From Malus domestica (Eukaryota; Streptophyta; Magnoliopsida; Rosales; Rosaceae), in assembly GCF_042453785.1 (NCBI RefSeq), contig NC_091675.1, positions 3,856,501 through 3,920,500 of the forward strand: DNA of 64,000 bases. The letters run 5' to 3'. The translations under genes were made by a program, and so were the position numbers. The stretch's first letter is position 1; each line of letters begins with the position of its first letter. The notes beneath the pieces were generated by a model. That model was not told the DNA's origin. It did not search any database and worked only from the letters and a program-made list of their open reading frames with translations. Positions 23,601 to 36,376 of this stretch are shown in pieces.

Positions 23601-23704
23601 CCCATCACTGCCCCGGCCATCAGATCACGGTGGAAGTTGGTCAGCCAATCCGGCGGCTGTGACTTCGACGCTTTCGCTTCTGGGTCGTCGTCATCCTTGC
23701 TCAT
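20669..23704 (-). CDS. Adenine nucleotide carrier, PM-ANT1 type (SLC25 family)
   Basis: This mitochondrial-carrier-family protein closely resembles Arabidopsis At5g56450 (PM-ANT1), an ATP exporter placed at the plasma membrane. Exon 1 is 23375-23704 (110 residues) and exon 2 is 20669-21301 (210 residues), joined by a 2.07-kb intron (CTCAAG|GTAATG, then TAACAG|GACCTT) in phase 0; total 320 residues, normal for the family. Three carrier repeats each carry the PX[DE]XX[KR]-type signature: PIERAK (44-49), PLDIAH (151-156, with the next basic residue displaced to TRLA) and PLDTVRRRMMM (249-259). The last contains the RRRMMM hexapeptide diagnostic of adenine nucleotide exchangers. Six membrane helices are expected. 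There is no mitochondrial presequence, only an acidic start (MSKDDDDPEAK), in line with a non-mitochondrial location. The ATG at 23704 is chosen because the upstream in-frame ATG at 23812 would add UTR-like sequence. Confidence 0.92.
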
Positions 23705-25279
23705 TCTCTGCGGGAAACCCCTCCTCTCCCTATCTCTGCGGAAAATGGAAGAAGATGGAAATGGTGGGAAATTGAGTAGACCGATTACCCATTTAATACA
23801 TATATTAATCAATGAATCAAAGAGATTAAATTAAACCCAAATCCCAATTTCCCCAAAAGATCAAAGCTTTATTGTTGATTAAACAGATTAATTAGATAAT
23901 TAATTAAAGATTGCTTCTTTGTTTCTGCTTATTAGATGCTGGAGAAAACGGAATACGCGCTGCACCTTCCGAAGTATCGACGAGGGCTTTGGAGGTTGGA
24001 TACATCATACATGCACCCCAGGATTGATCGTTAAGTATGAATTTTGTTTTGCCACGTATGCTCTGACCTCTGATGATCAATGCTTGTTTTTTTTATTATC
24101 ATTTGCCGCCCATCTTTCATCGTTAGAGTCCCATGCCGAGTCAGAGCTGCAAAGTTCAATACGTAAGAGAAACAAAAACTAAAAGAGAGATTGAATCCGA
24201 ATAAAACTTACATGAAACGAAAACGTTGTTCGACATACTCATTTAATATAAGTTATGTCTTGGATGCATTGGATAGGCGGACAAGTTTATCAATTCGGTT
24301 AAAACTTTGACATTTCCAGTTAAGAAGAAGATTTAAGTCAAAAGAGGTACAAGATGGTGTTTCACTTTTTCAAGATTGTTTAAATTTGTGTGTCATTTGC
24401 GTGAAAGAAAATGCAAGTTGGCCATTTACAAACCGTGCATTTTGCGAAAGCTTGTGGTCCTTTTCTTTTGAGAAAAAAAGCTTGTGCACGTAGACACAAG
24501 TAATTTCTCAGTGTGATGTCACATTGATAGACTATTTAATACTGTAAAATTCATAAAACATCATATGTCGTTTGTACATAACATATCAGTTATATCGTCT
24601 ATTTCTGCTAACACGTGAATAATAAACATCAGGAGTCAATAACGCTCTCTCAAAAACTAATCCATGCACATGACACAACTTAGGAATTAAAGCCCAAGTA
24701 TAAGCTAACCCATGATCGATAAGGCCCATTTGAATTTGTTTCCTTCGTGGACTTTTAACTTGGATGAACTAAGAGGGCCATTAAGTCTTGGCACCAAGTT
24801 AACTAGGCCGACCTCCAACCCGACCCATGTGATTAAAACCCAAATCCGAAATTTTCCCATTTTTTCCCAACAAAAACAGTAAGAACTGAAGCGCGTTATT
24901 TGTCTGAATTGAAACCAGCAGAGCTGCAGGAGGGACAGGATTACATGTAGGGAATCTTGAAGGAAGACCCCTACCAAAAAGTGGACGGTGAAGTTGAAAC
25001 TGACAAATGAATGCAAACAAACTTATCTTAATTTACTCTGCAAATCCAAATTTGGATGTTCCCACATGAAATGAAGAAATATCTATTCGTTTGAAGCTTG
25101 TTCTTCTTCCTCTTTCTAATAAAGTGTTCTTATATTAACTCTGTGTTCCAAGGAAAATGTGAGGTCGACACCATCTGACCTTAAAATTGTTAATCTACAT
25201 GTAGCTAAATTCATGTTCGTGGAACTAACAAAGCAACAGGGATTCGAATTAATCTACATCTATCTATTCTACGTAAGAT
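23705..25279. other. Intergenic DNA between the carrier gene and the copia element
   Basis: The first part is the carrier's promoter and leader. A segment near 24500 (AATTTCTCAGTGTGATGTCAC) resembles one end of MITE family B without a clear partner. Frames at 24705-25020 lack family resemblance. Confidence 0.4.
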
Positions 25280-25284
25280 CTTAG

Positions 25285-25757
25285 TGTAAACCATAATCTA
25301 GCTGCAAGATTCAGTTACTTAAACTACAACCAAGTAGACACAAAACATCAATCCAAATAAAACCTAATTATACTAACCTGTAGAACTCCCGTTTGATGCA
25401 GTCATGGTGGATCTCGATCAACCTGAAAAGCACAGCAATTCTTCTTCTCTCTGTCAGGGTATTTATCACTCAAACTAAGAATAGGGCTTAGTTCCAAAAG
25501 AGCACACACCTGTGAGAGAAGAGATTGCCATATATATATATATATGTACACACATATCCTTCTCATATTAGAATATGGATTCCCTATTAAAATCCTTATG
25601 GAAAACTACTTAAGTCTTCCTAATTCAAATCAGTTTTTCCCTGCAATAGAGTCCTCTACTGCCAAGAACTGAATTCCATCTTCTTAGAGGCTTTCTTATT
25701 CGGATTGGACTCAAACAACTGATACCGATCATCTTATCTCATGTTCACATTCTTACA
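25285..25757 (-). repeat. 3' LTR of the copia element
   Basis: 473 bp, nearly identical to 31256-31727. It contains a (TA)n run near 25530-25545 that is 2 bp longer than in the partner. Confidence 0.95.
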
Positions 25758-25768
25758 TTCTCCCACTT
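25758..25768 (-). promoter_or_regulatory. Polypurine tract
   Basis: AGTGGGAGAA on the minus strand directly abuts the 3' LTR, the position of the plus-strand DNA primer. Confidence 0.8.
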
Positions 25769-26332
25769 GAACATGAGACAAAGATCAAACCTTGCTGTCA
25801 CCAATCATAAGAAGTGATCACATAACCTCATCTAAGATTTAACCATCATGACCACTGTCCCATTACATCTCAAAATATAGAAACCAAGAATCTCAGACCA
25901 CAACCAAATTGTAGTATTAATTCAAGGCTCACATATATTCAATTTGTAAATATGACTCATGACTAACATAAACCGTCAAACATTATGCTCCCACTTTTCA
26001 AAAGATCACAACACACATTAATCTTCACAGAAAAGCAACATAGTAATTGACTATATAAAATCATTAACCATAAACTTAAAAACAGACAAACTGTTCTTTC
26101 AAAGTTACTAATGAAACTAAATTCTAACTCAGTCCAGTATCCGTACCTCAACACCTGAAAGCCAAAGTATCGAGTAGCAGACAAGGACACTTATTAAAAC
26201 ACAAACAACCTTAACAAACTAACTAAAGCAAGTTAAAACATAAAGCATCCTTAGTTCAGCTTGTCAGAATTGCACATACATTTCTTGAAACACATATACT
26301 TCTGCAATCCCAAGCCTTTAACACACACGTGA

Positions 26333-29300
26333 TTACTCCCACTGATCAAAACCTTCTAGTACTCCCATTGAAGAAACATGTTTCTTGAATTCTCCAATTG
26401 GCAGTGCCTTAGTCAAGGGATCAGCAATCATCATAGTAGTGCTAATGTGCTGTACTTCAATAACTCCTTTCTTGACTTGTTCTCTGACCTTAAGAAACTT
26501 CACGTCCATCAATCTAGATGCTGAAGTCCTTTTATTATTCTTAGCAAAAAACACAGCCGAGTTGTTATCACAGAACATTGTTACTGGTTTCTGAACCGAA
26601 TTCACAATCTTTAAATCTGTCAAAAAATTCTTCAACCATGCTGCCTGTTTCATGCCTTCAAAACAGGCTACAAACTCAGCTTCCATAGTTGATGTGGCTA
26701 TAATAGTTTGCTTTGCACTTTTCCACGAAACTGCCCCTCCATTGAGTATGAAGATATAACCCCCTGTGGACTTCCTGTCATCCACATCTCCAGCTAAATC
26801 CGAGTCTGTATACCCCCTGAGTTCCAAAGAATCAGTTCGGCCATATACTAACATGTGAGTTTTGGTTCTCTGCAAGTATCGAAGAACCTTCTTAGCTGCC
26901 ACCCAATGTGCTTCTCCAGGATTTGCTTGAAATCGTCCTAGCATACCAACTATGAAGGCAATATCAGGCCTTGTATAGATAGTTGCATACATAAGACTTC
27001 CAATCAACGAGGCATAAGGCTTAGCTTGCATTTTCTTCACCTCCAAATCAGATCTTGGACATTGAATCTTCGAAAACTTGTCACCTTTATTGACTGGAAC
27101 CTGACCACAATTGCAACTTGCCATATGAAATTTCTCCAACACTCTGTCAATGTACCCCTTTTGAGATAAACCAAGGAGCCTCCTTTTCCTATCTCGAACA
27201 ATCTCTATTCCTAGTACATAATGTGCTTCTCCAAGATCTTTCATCTCAAAGTTATCACTTAGCATTCTCTTAGTGCTATGAAGCAATTGGGGACATGAAC
27301 TAGCTAGGAGAATGTCATCAACATAAAGTACTAAGAAGATGAACTCGGAACCTGAGAACTTAATGTATATACAATCATCCAGATTGTTTTCTACAAAACC
27401 TTGTGCAGAGACAATTTGATCAAACTTTAGGTACCATTGCCTTGATGCTTGTTTCAAGCCGTATATGGACTTATTGAGCTTGCATACCAAATTCTCTTTC
27501 CCCTTTTCAACAAATCCAACAGGTTGTTTCATGTATATAGCCTCTTGTAAGTCTCCGTTAAGAAAAGCGGTTTTTACATCCATTTGATGTAATTCAAGAT
27601 CGAAGTAGGCAGCTAAAGACATGATAACTCGCATGGAGTCTTTGGAGGAAACTGGAGAGAAAGTATCATTATAGTCGATCCCCTCCCTTTGAGTAAACCC
27701 CTTAGCAACCAACCTTGCTTTATATCTTTCAATTCTTCCAGCAGCATCCCTTTTGGTTTTATATACCCACTTGCAGCCTATTGGCCTAATTTCAGAGTTG
27801 GATTCCACCAATGTCCAAACCTGGTTTTTGGACATTGAATCTAACTCATCCTTCATTGCATTGTTCCAAAGAACTGCTTGAGGACTTTCAGTTGCCTGAG
27901 TATATGTAAGAGGATCATCAATGTCACCAATATCGAACTCAGTCTCTTGTAAGTACACATAGTCATTGCTTGCAGTGGTTTTCCGAGCTCTTGTGGACCT
28001 TCTGATTTCAACTGGAAGTGAGACAGCAACTGGTTCACATGCTTCTGCAAAAGGAATTGTTGCAGCTTGTGTTGTGGAATCAACTCCTACAGAGTTGTCA
28101 TCAGGAACTCCTAAATCTTCACTCATATCTTCAATGGCAATTGATGATTGATTGGGAAACAATGGGACTGGATTATAATCCATTGTCACATGGTCCCCAC
28201 CATCTGAATGCATCTCTTCAAATATGAAATTTTCCCTTGACAAATGAGAGACATCTTCATCTTCTAGGAAAACTGCATTGTGTGTCTCTTGGATCCGAGT
28301 GTGACCTTGAGGGATATAGAACCTGTATCCTTTTGATTTCTCAGGATAGCCAATAAAATAACATGACTGAGTCCTTGAATCCAGCTTTCTTTCATTAGGA
28401 TTATATAACTTAGCTTCTGCTTTACAACCCCAAACATGGAAATAAGTAAAACTAGGAACTCTCCCACGCCATAACTCATAGGGTGTGGTAGATACTGCCT
28501 TGCTTGGAACTCGATTCAATATATGATTAGCTGTTTTCAAAGCTTCTCCCCACAAGAATCCTGGCAATTTTGATCTGGACATCATGCTTCTAACCATACC
28601 AATAAGAGTCCTGTTTCTTTTTTCAGAAACACCATTCTGTTGAGGCGTTCCAGGTGTGGTGTACTGCGCCACAATACCATTCTTCTCGAGATAGAGAGCA
28701 AATGGTCCCTTTTGCTGCCCGGATTCAGTGTACCTGCCAAAGTATTCACCTCCCCTATCCGATCTAACAATTTTAATAACCTTGCCTAACTGTTTTTCAA
28801 CCTCAGTTTTGTAAATTATAAAACACTTAAGGGCATCAGCTTTTTCATTAATCAGAAAGGTATATCCCAGCCTTGAAAAATCATCTATGAAATTAATGAA
28901 ATACTTGTTTCCACATATTGTCTTAACTGGAAAAGGACCACAGATATCAGTGTGTATGATTTCAAGTAACCCCTGGCTCCTTTTGGCATCTGTTTTTCTA
29001 AAATTGGTCATTTTACCCTTTAGGCAGTCAACACATTCAGTTGCAGTAGAAAGATCTAATTTTGGAATCAAGTCAGTTTTTGACAGCTTAATTATCCTTT
29101 CTTTAGAGATGTGTCCTAGTCTTTTGTGCCATAAAATGTATGAAGTATCCTGACCTATCATTCTCTTAGTACTAATGCTGAAAATCGTGTGATTGAGTGC
29201 CTTAACAGTGCAATTTAGATTCCATAAATTATCAGACAAAAGGGCAGTCCCTAAAATAGTGTTAGGACAGTTTTTCTTGAAAATTTTGAGGCACTCATCA

Positions 29301-30526
29301 TCACCAAGAAAAGAAAAACCATCTTTTACAATTTTAGAGGCAGAAATTAAGTTTCTTCTCATCTTAGGCACATATAGCACATCTTTCAATTCTAAAACAT
29401 AACCAGAACATAAGACTAATTTGACTATCCCAACTGACTCTACTGCAACTTTAGTTCCTTCCCCAACAAAAACATTATATGTAGCATTTCCAAATTCCTT
29501 TTGTTTTTGAAAACCATTTAAAGAATTAGTTATATGCACTGAGCATCCGGTATCAAACCACCAAGAATCAACAGGTACTTCACAAAGATTTGATTCAATA
29601 CAGACAAGTACTTGTTCCTTTTCTTTGCTCTTTACATAATCTTTGAAAATTTCACAGTTAACTTTTAAATGGCCCTTAGTTTTGCACCAAAAACATTTTA
29701 ATTTAGACACATCTTTAGGTTTAGCTTTAAACTTGATAGATTTTCTAGGGGAGTCAACTACTTTAGCAGAATTACTGAACTTATTAGAAGTTTTAAAAGG
29801 CTTAGAACTCTTACCAGAACCAGAAAAGCTTCTGTTGTTGAACTGCTTTTTGTCATTTATAGTTTGCACAAAGTTGATGTCCTCAACTTCTTTGCCTCTT
29901 TCTTGTTTTTGACGAGTTTCTTCTTGCACACACTGTGCAATCAACTGATCAATATCCCAGTTTTTGTCTTGAGTATTGTAGGAGATCTTCAACTGACTAT
30001 ATTTACTGGGAAGTGCTTGAAGAATCATGAATACTAACTGCTTTTCACCAATGTTTATGTCCATTGCATTGAGTCTTTCTGCAGCATCTGTCATCTTCAT
30101 TATGTGATCCCTTATAGAGCTTGTACCCTCCATTTTGTAAGTAGTTAATAAAGACATATACTGACTCACTTCAGCTTTTTCAGATTCTTGAAATTTCTTT
30201 TCAATAGCTTTTAGGTAATCAGCAGCCAAATCGTGCTTCTTAATTCCTCCTCTGATTGTATCAGTCATGCCACTCTCAAGGATGGACAATGCTACCTTAT
30301 TAGCCCTTGTCCATCTCTCAAAATCTGCCTTTTCAGCCCTTGTGCTTTGATCATTGACCACGGGTTTGGGATTCTCGATTGCTATATCAAACTCGTTTAG
30401 AGTCAACAGCAAACTGATTTCCCTTCTCCACTTCTTGTAATTTCCCCCACCAGTAAGAATTGGGATGTTAGCCAAATTCAGAGTCTTCATTGATATTGCA
30501 GACACTGTACAACACAATGAAATCAC
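26333..30526 (-). CDS. Ty1/copia Gag-Pol polyprotein, intact
   Basis: One uninterrupted frame of 1397 residues. Domains in order: Gag of the UBN2 type (about 15-230, starting near [20 protein letters not shown]); a zinc knuckle CX2CX4HX4C ([14 protein letters not shown], about 275-290); an aspartic protease with WWFDTGCS (about 325); a GAG-pre-integrase HHCC-like region ([10 protein letters not shown], about 465); an integrase core starting HTDICGPF and containing SDRGGEY and [13 protein letters not shown]; a reverse transcriptase ([31 protein letters not shown] near 1070); and RNase H ending with [19 protein letters not shown] and STMEAEFVA. The domain order protease-integrase-RT-RNase H defines copia rather than gypsy. 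A second Met at residue 13 may be the true start. No stops or frameshifts, and no envelope-like extra frame. Confidence 0.96.
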   Translation of the reverse strand: MISLCCTVSAISMKTLNLANIPILTGGGNYKKWRREISLLLTLNEFDIAIENPKPVVNDQSTRAEKADFERWTRANKVALSILESGMTDTIRGGIKKHDLAADYLKAIEKKFQESEKAEVSQYMSLLTTYKMEGTSSIRDHIMKMTDAAERLNAMDINIGEKQLVFMILQALPSKYSQLKISYNTQDKNWDIDQLIAQCVQEETRQKQERGKEVEDINFVQTINDKKQFNNRSFSGSGKSSKPFKTSNKFSNSAKVVDSPRKSIKFKAKPKDVSKLKCFWCKTKGHLKVNCEIFKDYVKSKEKEQVLVCIESNLCEVPVDSWWFDTGCSVHITNSLNGFQKQKEFGNATYNVFVGEGTKVAVESVGIVKLVLCSGYVLELKDVLYVPKMRRNLISASKIVKDGFSFLGDDECLKIFKKNCPNTILGTALLSDNLWNLNCTVKALNHTIFSISTKRMIGQDTSYILWHKRLGHISKERIIKLSKTDLIPKLDLSTATECVDCLKGKMTNFRKTDAKRSQGLLEIIHTDICGPFPVKTICGNKYFINFIDDFSRLGYTFLINEKADALKCFIIYKTEVEKQLGKVIKIVRSDRGGEYFGRYTESGQQKGPFALYLEKNGIVAQYTTPGTPQQNGVSEKRNRTLIGMVRSMMSRSKLPGFLWGEALKTANHILNRVPSKAVSTTPYELWRGRVPSFTYFHVWGCKAEAKLYNPNERKLDSRTQSCYFIGYPEKSKGYRFYIPQGHTRIQETHNAVFLEDEDVSHLSRENFIFEEMHSDGGDHVTMDYNPVPLFPNQSSIAIEDMSEDLGVPDDNSVGVDSTTQAATIPFAEACEPVAVSLPVEIRRSTRARKTTASNDYVYLQETEFDIGDIDDPLTYTQATESPQAVLWNNAMKDELDSMSKNQVWTLVESNSEIRPIGCKWVYKTKRDAAGRIERYKARLVAKGFTQREGIDYNDTFSPVSSKDSMRVIMSLAAYFDLELHQMDVKTAFLNGDLQEAIYMKQPVGFVEKGKENLVCKLNKSIYGLKQASRQWYLKFDQIVSAQGFVENNLDDCIYIKFSGSEFIFLVLYVDDILLASSCPQLLHSTKRMLSDNFEMKDLGEAHYVLGIEIVRDRKRRLLGLSQKGYIDRVLEKFHMASCNCGQVPVNKGDKFSKIQCPRSDLEVKKMQAKPYASLIGSLMYATIYTRPDIAFIVGMLGRFQANPGEAHWVAAKKVLRYLQRTKTHMLVYGRTDSLELRGYTDSDLAGDVDDRKSTGGYIFILNGGAVSWKSAKQTIIATSTMEAEFVACFEGMKQAAWLKNFLTDLKIVNSVQKPVTMFCDNNSAVFFAKNNKRTSASRLMDVKFLKVREQVKKGVIEVQHISTTMMIADPLTKALPIGEFKKHVSSMGVLEGFDQWE

Positions 30527-31240
30527 AGAAGAACGTTTAGAGTTCCAGATTTCATCTCACAGTCCTTTGTACATCATATCATCAAAACCTTTTATCCATA
30601 TATATAATCTTAACAATGAAGAATTGATAAGCACATATAGAATAAAAGATTTTTCCTTTTAAGAACACAGTTTTAGCAGATCTTTATCAAATGAACAGTT
30701 CTTCATAAAACTTTCTGCATAAAACAAGTGAAATCTGTAGAAGTTCTTATCGAAGAACTCCCTTCCATAGATGGTTAGAGAAAAACGCATAAACATAGGA
30801 CTAATCAGCATAAATAAGCATATTTTTATGCTCACTATTCGAATCATGCTGTAGAACATAATGAAATTCAAGATAAGATTGATTAAAAAACAAATTTCAA
30901 TTCAATGTTCAGGAGACATACCCGTTTGTTCTATGAGCATCAACACCCAGTAGCGGAAGCAATTAATATAAATTGTGGATACTCAACAACAATTCATATA
31001 ACCCAGTTTTTCAAACCCCGAAATTGAAATCGATAGATGTCGATTTGTATTCCCAATTCGGAAGAGAAGATAGTTTATTAGTTCTTAACGGTCAAGTATT
31101 AATCATCATATTTTAATCAAAACGCACCGTTTCTTCTTTTCCTAATTTTAACTACCAGAACCTGTTTCGAAGTCTGAAGACCGGAATTTTATTTTGGATT
31201 CAATCAATTTTATCGATTGAATTTAAGAACATGAATCTAT

Positions 31241-31253
31241 GGCTCTGATACCA
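31241..31253 (-). promoter_or_regulatory. tRNA primer binding site
   Basis: TGGTATCAGAGCC on the minus strand, complementary to the 3' end of plant initiator-Met tRNA, 2 bp inside the 5' LTR. Confidence 0.92.
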
Positions 31254-31255
31254 CA

Positions 31256-31727
31256 TGTAAACCATAATCTAGCTGCAAGATTCAGTTACTTAAACTACAA
31301 CCAAGTAGACACAAAACATCAATCCAAATAAAACCTAATTATACTAACCTGTAGAACTCCCGTTTGATGCAGTCATGGTGGATCTCGATCAACCTGAAAA
31401 GCACAGCAATTCTTCTTCTCTCTGTCAGGGTATTTATCACTCAAACTAAGAATAGGGCTTAGTTCCAAAAGAGCACACACCTGTGAGAGAAGAGATTGCC
31501 ATATATATATATATGTACACACATATCCTTCTCATATTAGAATATGGATTCCCTATTAAAATCCTTATGGAAAACTACTTAAGTCTTCCTAATTCAAATC
31601 AGTTTTTCCCTGCAATAGAGTCCTCTACTGCCAAGAACTGAATTCCATCTTCTTAGAGGCTTTCTTATTCGGATTGGACTCAAACAACTGATATCCGATC
31701 ATCTTATCTCATGTTCACATTCTTACA
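31256..31727 (-). repeat. 5' LTR of the copia element
   Basis: 472 bp. It would contain the element's promoter and polyadenylation signals. See the 3' LTR for the comparison. Confidence 0.95.
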
Positions 31728-31961
31728 CTTAGAACTCTTAACATTGTAAAATATAGAGTAGAACCTTAACATTCAAGTCATTCATGTTTATGGAACCAAC
31801 AAAGTAGCGACAACTAGAATCGGTTCATATTTGTGTGTACAATAATCTTAACACTTATAGTATTGTTAACCGTAGATCATGATACTAACATACCAGTTAT
31901 TTATGTTTGCGGAACTAACAAAGCAGGAACGACCGGAGTTAGCCCAAATCTATTTGCACAA

Positions 31962-32109
31962 GAGGTGTGATATCCATACACCCTATTTTACTTCTCACAC
32001 ACCTTTTTAATTTTCGGCCGTCGGATCGGATGAATTGAAGAAGATCAACGGACAAAAATTACCAAGGGGTGTGTGAGAAGTAAAATGAGATGTGTGAATA
32101 GCACACCAC
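31962..32109. mobile_element. Mutator-type MITE, family A (148 bp, best copy)
   Basis: The 9-bp target duplication TTTGCACAA lies at 31953-31961 and 32110-32118. The arms pair over about 60 bp: TTTTACTTCTCACACACC at the left mirrors the right arm. The copies at 8883, 10568 and 47390 belong to the same family by their shared inner sequence. Confidence 0.85.
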
Positions 32110-32468
32110 TTTGCACAATCATCCTATTCCTATGACTCCTAATACATTATATTATAAAACATAACGGCAACGTACGAGTCATCTAGCTAGCCATCTACAT
32201 GTATATTACTGAGCTGCGCGCGCACACACAAAATAAACTATTAAACGATGGTGGGTTGTGTTGTGCGAGCACTTGGGACCGGCCAACATATACCCTTTCT
32301 TAATTTGTTGCCCTATTCATTTTGCAGGCCAACAAAATGTCAGAATAAAACTAGCTAGCAATAAGCTATAAATAATATTTTAATATTGGAATTGGATTAC
32401 TAAAATAATAATAGGTTAGGGGATAGTATAAGAATGAGGACTGTTTTCCCATAAGCATGTCTCTGCTC

Positions 32469-32691
32469 GGGAGGTGGATTGTTTGCCCTCCCATTTCCAT
32501 ACTTTTTCTATCCCTTCTTATTTTATGTGGTCACGGTTAAGTTACATTAATATTTTATATTCTTATTATTTTTTGTTTTATTATTTTTATAAAAAAATAA
32601 ATATAAAATGTTGACGTGATTTAACCGTAATCATACAAACAAGAGGAAATAAGAAGAGTATGAAAATTGGATGACAGACAATCCACCTCCC
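32469..32691. mobile_element. MITE, family C copy 2 (about 223 bp)
   Basis: Inverted ends GGGAGGTGGATTGT and the long inner arms (GTCACGGTTAAG; AAAATGTTGACGTG) match the element at 19730-19950. The arms here have more mismatches and no clean target duplication, so this is an older copy. Confidence 0.75.
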
Positions 32692-33278
32692 TATGCTGGA
32701 ATGAATATCCAATCATGCTTGTATATTTAAATGATGTGGTCGCAGATGCACAGATCAAAGTTAAAAAGGTTTTGCATTATTTTTCCTTTCTCTTTTACCC
32801 ATGATGTTAAAAGGGCATAATCAACTTCTTATCATCTCTCTCTCTATCTCTCTCTCTAGTGTGCTGTGTGAAATCTAGCTCTCTTTTCACTTGGTTGCTT
32901 TATTTCTACTCTTTATGAGAAGGGAAAGGTTGGGTTATTTGAATAAAAAGAAACTTAAAAAGCTTATAAAATACAATTTAATTTGTAATGATGATTTTAT
33001 TTGTACACACAAAATTGACATCCTATTTAGCTAGTTGGCAGCCTGAAACATTTTTGAATATATAGGTGAATCTTATACATGTGTGTTGTTAAAGTGTCAG
33101 TTTTGTATTTTCAAATATTGATTTTGAAAAGATGGATAAAATTAAATTATTAAAGAAGTAATTTGAGGGACTGGGAAGAGAACAAAGGAAAAGACAGAAA
33201 GTGCACGTCAGAACAAGCCTGTGGTTGGGCTGTGGTGGTGGATGGGTGGAGAGCTCCAAAGGGAATCCCTTCTCATCC

Positions 33279-33302
33279 CTCTCTCTCTCTCTCTCTCACT
33301 AT

Positions 33303-33355
<53 letters not shown>
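33279..33355. repeat. (CT)n microsatellite
   Basis: About 35 CT units with a short interruption near 33297-33306, roughly 570 bp upstream of the IDD start codon and possibly within its leader. Confidence 0.95.
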
Positions 33356-33357
<2 letters not shown>

Positions 33358-33922
33358 GCAAGACATACACATGTCTTACAATTAAGCTTTCTGTTTATGA
33401 CACAAAATTACTTGTTCCAAATTACCACATAGGGTTTTTTCTTGAATTTTTCTTGGTGTTTGTCTGCAACTCCAGTCTCACCAGCAAACCGAAGTGGCTC
33501 TTGCAGACATAAATTTAATCAAGAGAAAGGTTGGTGCTAATATTCTATGCTAGCTAGCTACTGGAAAAGTTCATGATTCTGATTTTCCTTTAAACTTAAT
33601 TTATATGTAGCTCCTTTTTTTCTTATTAATTCTGTCTTTTGATTACTGCTTGAATTTTCTTGAAGGGTTTGAAGTTAGAGAGAAGATAAATCATGAAGGC
33701 TAGCTAGGGAAAACAGAATATTGGTGGGATTTGTGTGAAGCTGAATTCATCTGTTCACATTCTTTTACATATATATAATTCTTTTCTGAACTAGGGTTTG
33801 CAGTCAGATCTAAATCCTGTCACAGATGCGAAAGTTGAGATCTGTTGCTCAATTCGTTCATGAAACTGTATACAAACAATTGATGTCATCATATCCTATA
33901 ATTTAAAGCAAAGGGTGTTTTA

Positions 33923-36376
33923 ATGATGAATAAAGGTTTGATGGTGGATGAGAATATGTCAAATCTGACTTGTGCTTCTGGTGATTTAAGTGCTTCTAAC
34001 TCAAGCATCAGAAATGAGTCATCTTCTGCTGGCACAGTCTACCCTCATCCCGCATCCTCAGCACAAATTCAGCAGCAGCAAGCACCGCCACCGCCAAAGA
34101 AGAAGAGAAATCTCCCAGGCAACCCAGGTCTCACCAAATCAAAATTAATTAATAACCAACATTGACACAGAGAAATGATATGACTTCTGCACACCTATTT
34201 TCTCCCTTCTACACATCTTTCTACACATCCTGTTTATTCATGTCCCTTGAGAATTGTGTAATTCAAACACCAACTATGAATAAACATGAGTTTACAAGAG
34301 GATTAAAGGGTGTGAGAAAATCACATCCATCTATATACTTACCTATCATGCATGTTAATTTAATTGGTTTTTCTTGTTTAATTTTGGTTTTATATTTTAA
34401 AATTTTAATTTTGAGCAGACCCGGATGCTGAAGTAATAGCCTTGTCTCCAAAATCACTGATGGCAACGAATAGATTCGTGTGTGAGATCTGCAACAAAGG
34501 GTTTCAAAGAGAGCAAAACCTTCAGCTTCATAGAAGAGGGCACAATCTGCCATGGAAGCTAAAGCAAAGGACGGGCAAGGAGGTGAGGAAGAAGGTGTAT
34601 CTGTGCCCGGAACCAACATGTGTCCACCATGAACCATCAAGGGCTCTTGGGGACTTGACTGGGATCAAGAAGCACTTCTCTAGAAAGCACGGTGAGAAAA
34701 AGTGGAAATGTGAGAAATGCTCAAAGCGGTATGCAGTTCAGTCGGACTGGAAAGCTCACTCCAAAGTCTGTGGCACAAGGGAGTATAGATGTGATTGTGG
34801 AACCCTTTTCTCTAGGTAAGAGCATTATAGGTAATTAATTATTAAAATAGCACTACCAGAGAAAGATTATAACTACATTAACTAGTTTTTAAGAATCAAC
34901 AACTTAGGATTAATATACTTTAGAATTAATATCCATACGTAAGTTATTAATCGATCGGGTATCAATTGATATATATTGTCATTTAAATTATGAGTTACAT
35001 GTTCAAGAATATCAAATACTGTAGATTAATAGTCAGTACCTAACAATCCATAACCTTGATACTGCACAACCTTTGTGAAATGAGGAGAGAGAAAATCATA
35101 TGGTAATTAGCTTTTGATGAGTTGTGTTGGGTTACATATATAAAGCGATTAGTGTAAGAACCTTTAATGTGTTTCACGCTTACACACATCTGCTACTGTC
35201 TTTTGTCCTCAAAAAACAAAAAGAACGAAAATACAAAAAGGTCCATATGTGAGAGAGAGAGAGAGAGAGAGAGAGGACAACACTGTTTAGGTTACTTTTT
35301 TATGGTTGTTTTTTCCTTGCTCTTTTTGTTTTCTTGTGGTTTTTTTTTATTTATGATGGGGTAACTCTGCACACAGGAGGGACAGTTTCATCACACACAG
35401 AGCCTTTTGTGATGCTTTAGCACAAGAGAACAATACAAGCTCTGCAGCTGCCAGATCGGTAATGCCAGCCTCAATAAACCCACTTCTCTCCTCACTCCCC
35501 CAACTCCATAGCCATGGCCTCCAAGTTCAATCAGCTGTCAAGAGAGAACAGGATCAGCATCAGCAGCAGCTCCTTCCTCCGTGGCTTTCATTCTTGCCAG
35601 AAGGCGGCGAAGCGGCCAGCCTCCCTACTATGAACCTCTCCGCCTCGCCATTATTCTCCACCTCTTCATTCCAGCAATATTATTCTTTTGACCAAAACCC
35701 TAACCCTAGCAGCTCTTCTACTGCCCTACTCCCTGATAACTTCCAACTTCAACAAAACACCGCTTCCCCTCACATGTCAGCCACTGCCTTGCTTCAGAAG
35801 GCATCGGAAATGGGTGCGACCATCAGCAAAACCTCCCCTTCCCCATATTTTCTCAAACCACCCACCCACCAATCCTACCTAGCTCACCAAGCTCACATGT
35901 CCAACGAAACTTCGCGTGACCAAGCAATACTATTGGATGATGGGTTTGGAAACAATGAGAGTAAATCTTCACTCTTCCATGATATGATGATGATGAGTAG
36001 CTCTCATGGTTTTGGTCATGATCATCATCAAGTCTCGTCGTCGTCGTTTGGAGATCATCAGCAGCAGCAGCAGCAGGCTTTCAATGGAATTATGGTCGAC
36101 GGTAATTTCGTCGAGATTAATAATAATAATCCTCCAAATAATTATAATAAACCGAGAAGTACTGACAACAACAACAACAACGAGGGTTTGACGAGAGATT
36201 TCTTGGGACTTAGAGCGCCATTTTCATCAGCAGCAGCATCGCATGGCGGCCACGGTGATTTATTCAGTATTGATATGGCGGGGCTCGACCATCACCACCA
36301 TGTGAGTACTTCTTCTCCAGCTGCTTATAACAATGGACAGCAAAATGATCAGAACCAAAAATCGTGGCAAGGTTAG
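33923..36376 (+). CDS. INDETERMINATE DOMAIN (IDD) C2H2 zinc-finger transcription factor
   Basis: IDD proteins are nuclear DNA-binding factors that work with GRAS proteins such as SHR, SCR and DELLAs. Exons: 33923-34127, 34419-34815, 35377-36376; 533 residues. Junctions are CCCAG|GTCTCA / GAGCAG|ACCCGG and CTCTAG|GTAAGA / CACAG|GAGGGA, both in phase. A basic signal KKKRNLPGNP (59-68) precedes the ID domain: finger 1 C2H2 (C90, C93, H106, H110), a second C2H2 finger (about 131-159), then two C2HC fingers (about 166-186 and 193-212, ending SRRDSFITHRAFC). The long C-terminal part is Ser/Gln/Asn/His-rich and carries the subfamily motifs MSATALLQKASEMGAT and TRDFLGLR. The frame ends in KSWQG and stop; CAAG|GTTAGT at the stop could be a donor, but the ending looks natural. 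This is a JKD/MGP/NUC-like clade member; I do not pick one symbol. Confidence 0.92.
35250..35274. repeat. (GA)n microsatellite in IDD intron 2
   Basis: About 12 GA units, within the intron before the last IDD exon. Confidence 0.9.

Larger units (their letters stand above)
25285..31727 (-). mobile_element. Complete Ty1/copia LTR retrotransposon (6443 bp)
   Basis: The element lies on the minus strand: 5' LTR 31256-31727, primer site 31241-31253, polyprotein 30526-26333, polypurine tract 25758-25768, 3' LTR 25285-25757. Both ends are TG...CA and the 5-bp target duplication CTTAG is perfect (25280-25284 and 31728-31732). The two LTRs, read side by side, differ only by two small length changes (one TA unit in the TA run and one base near their right ends). 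With an uninterrupted polyprotein, every part needed for autonomous transposition is visible. About 730 bp of untranslated leader separates the 5' LTR from the first ATG. Confidence 0.96.
31733..33922. other. Intergenic DNA upstream of the IDD gene
   Basis: Contains two MITEs (31962-32109, 32469-32691) and a long (CT)n run (33279-33355). The last 700 bases are probably promoter and 5' UTR of the IDD gene; a leader intron is possible. No other gene is seen. Confidence 0.4.

Noticed and set aside
24705-25020. Two overlapping minus-strand frames of 73-103 codons.
   Set aside because: No recognisable domain, no splice context and AT-rich composition.
33163-33512. Open frames of 89-103 codons across the CT microsatellite.
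   Set aside because: Poly Leu-Ser from the (CT)n repeat, no family resemblance; likely leader sequence of the IDD gene.
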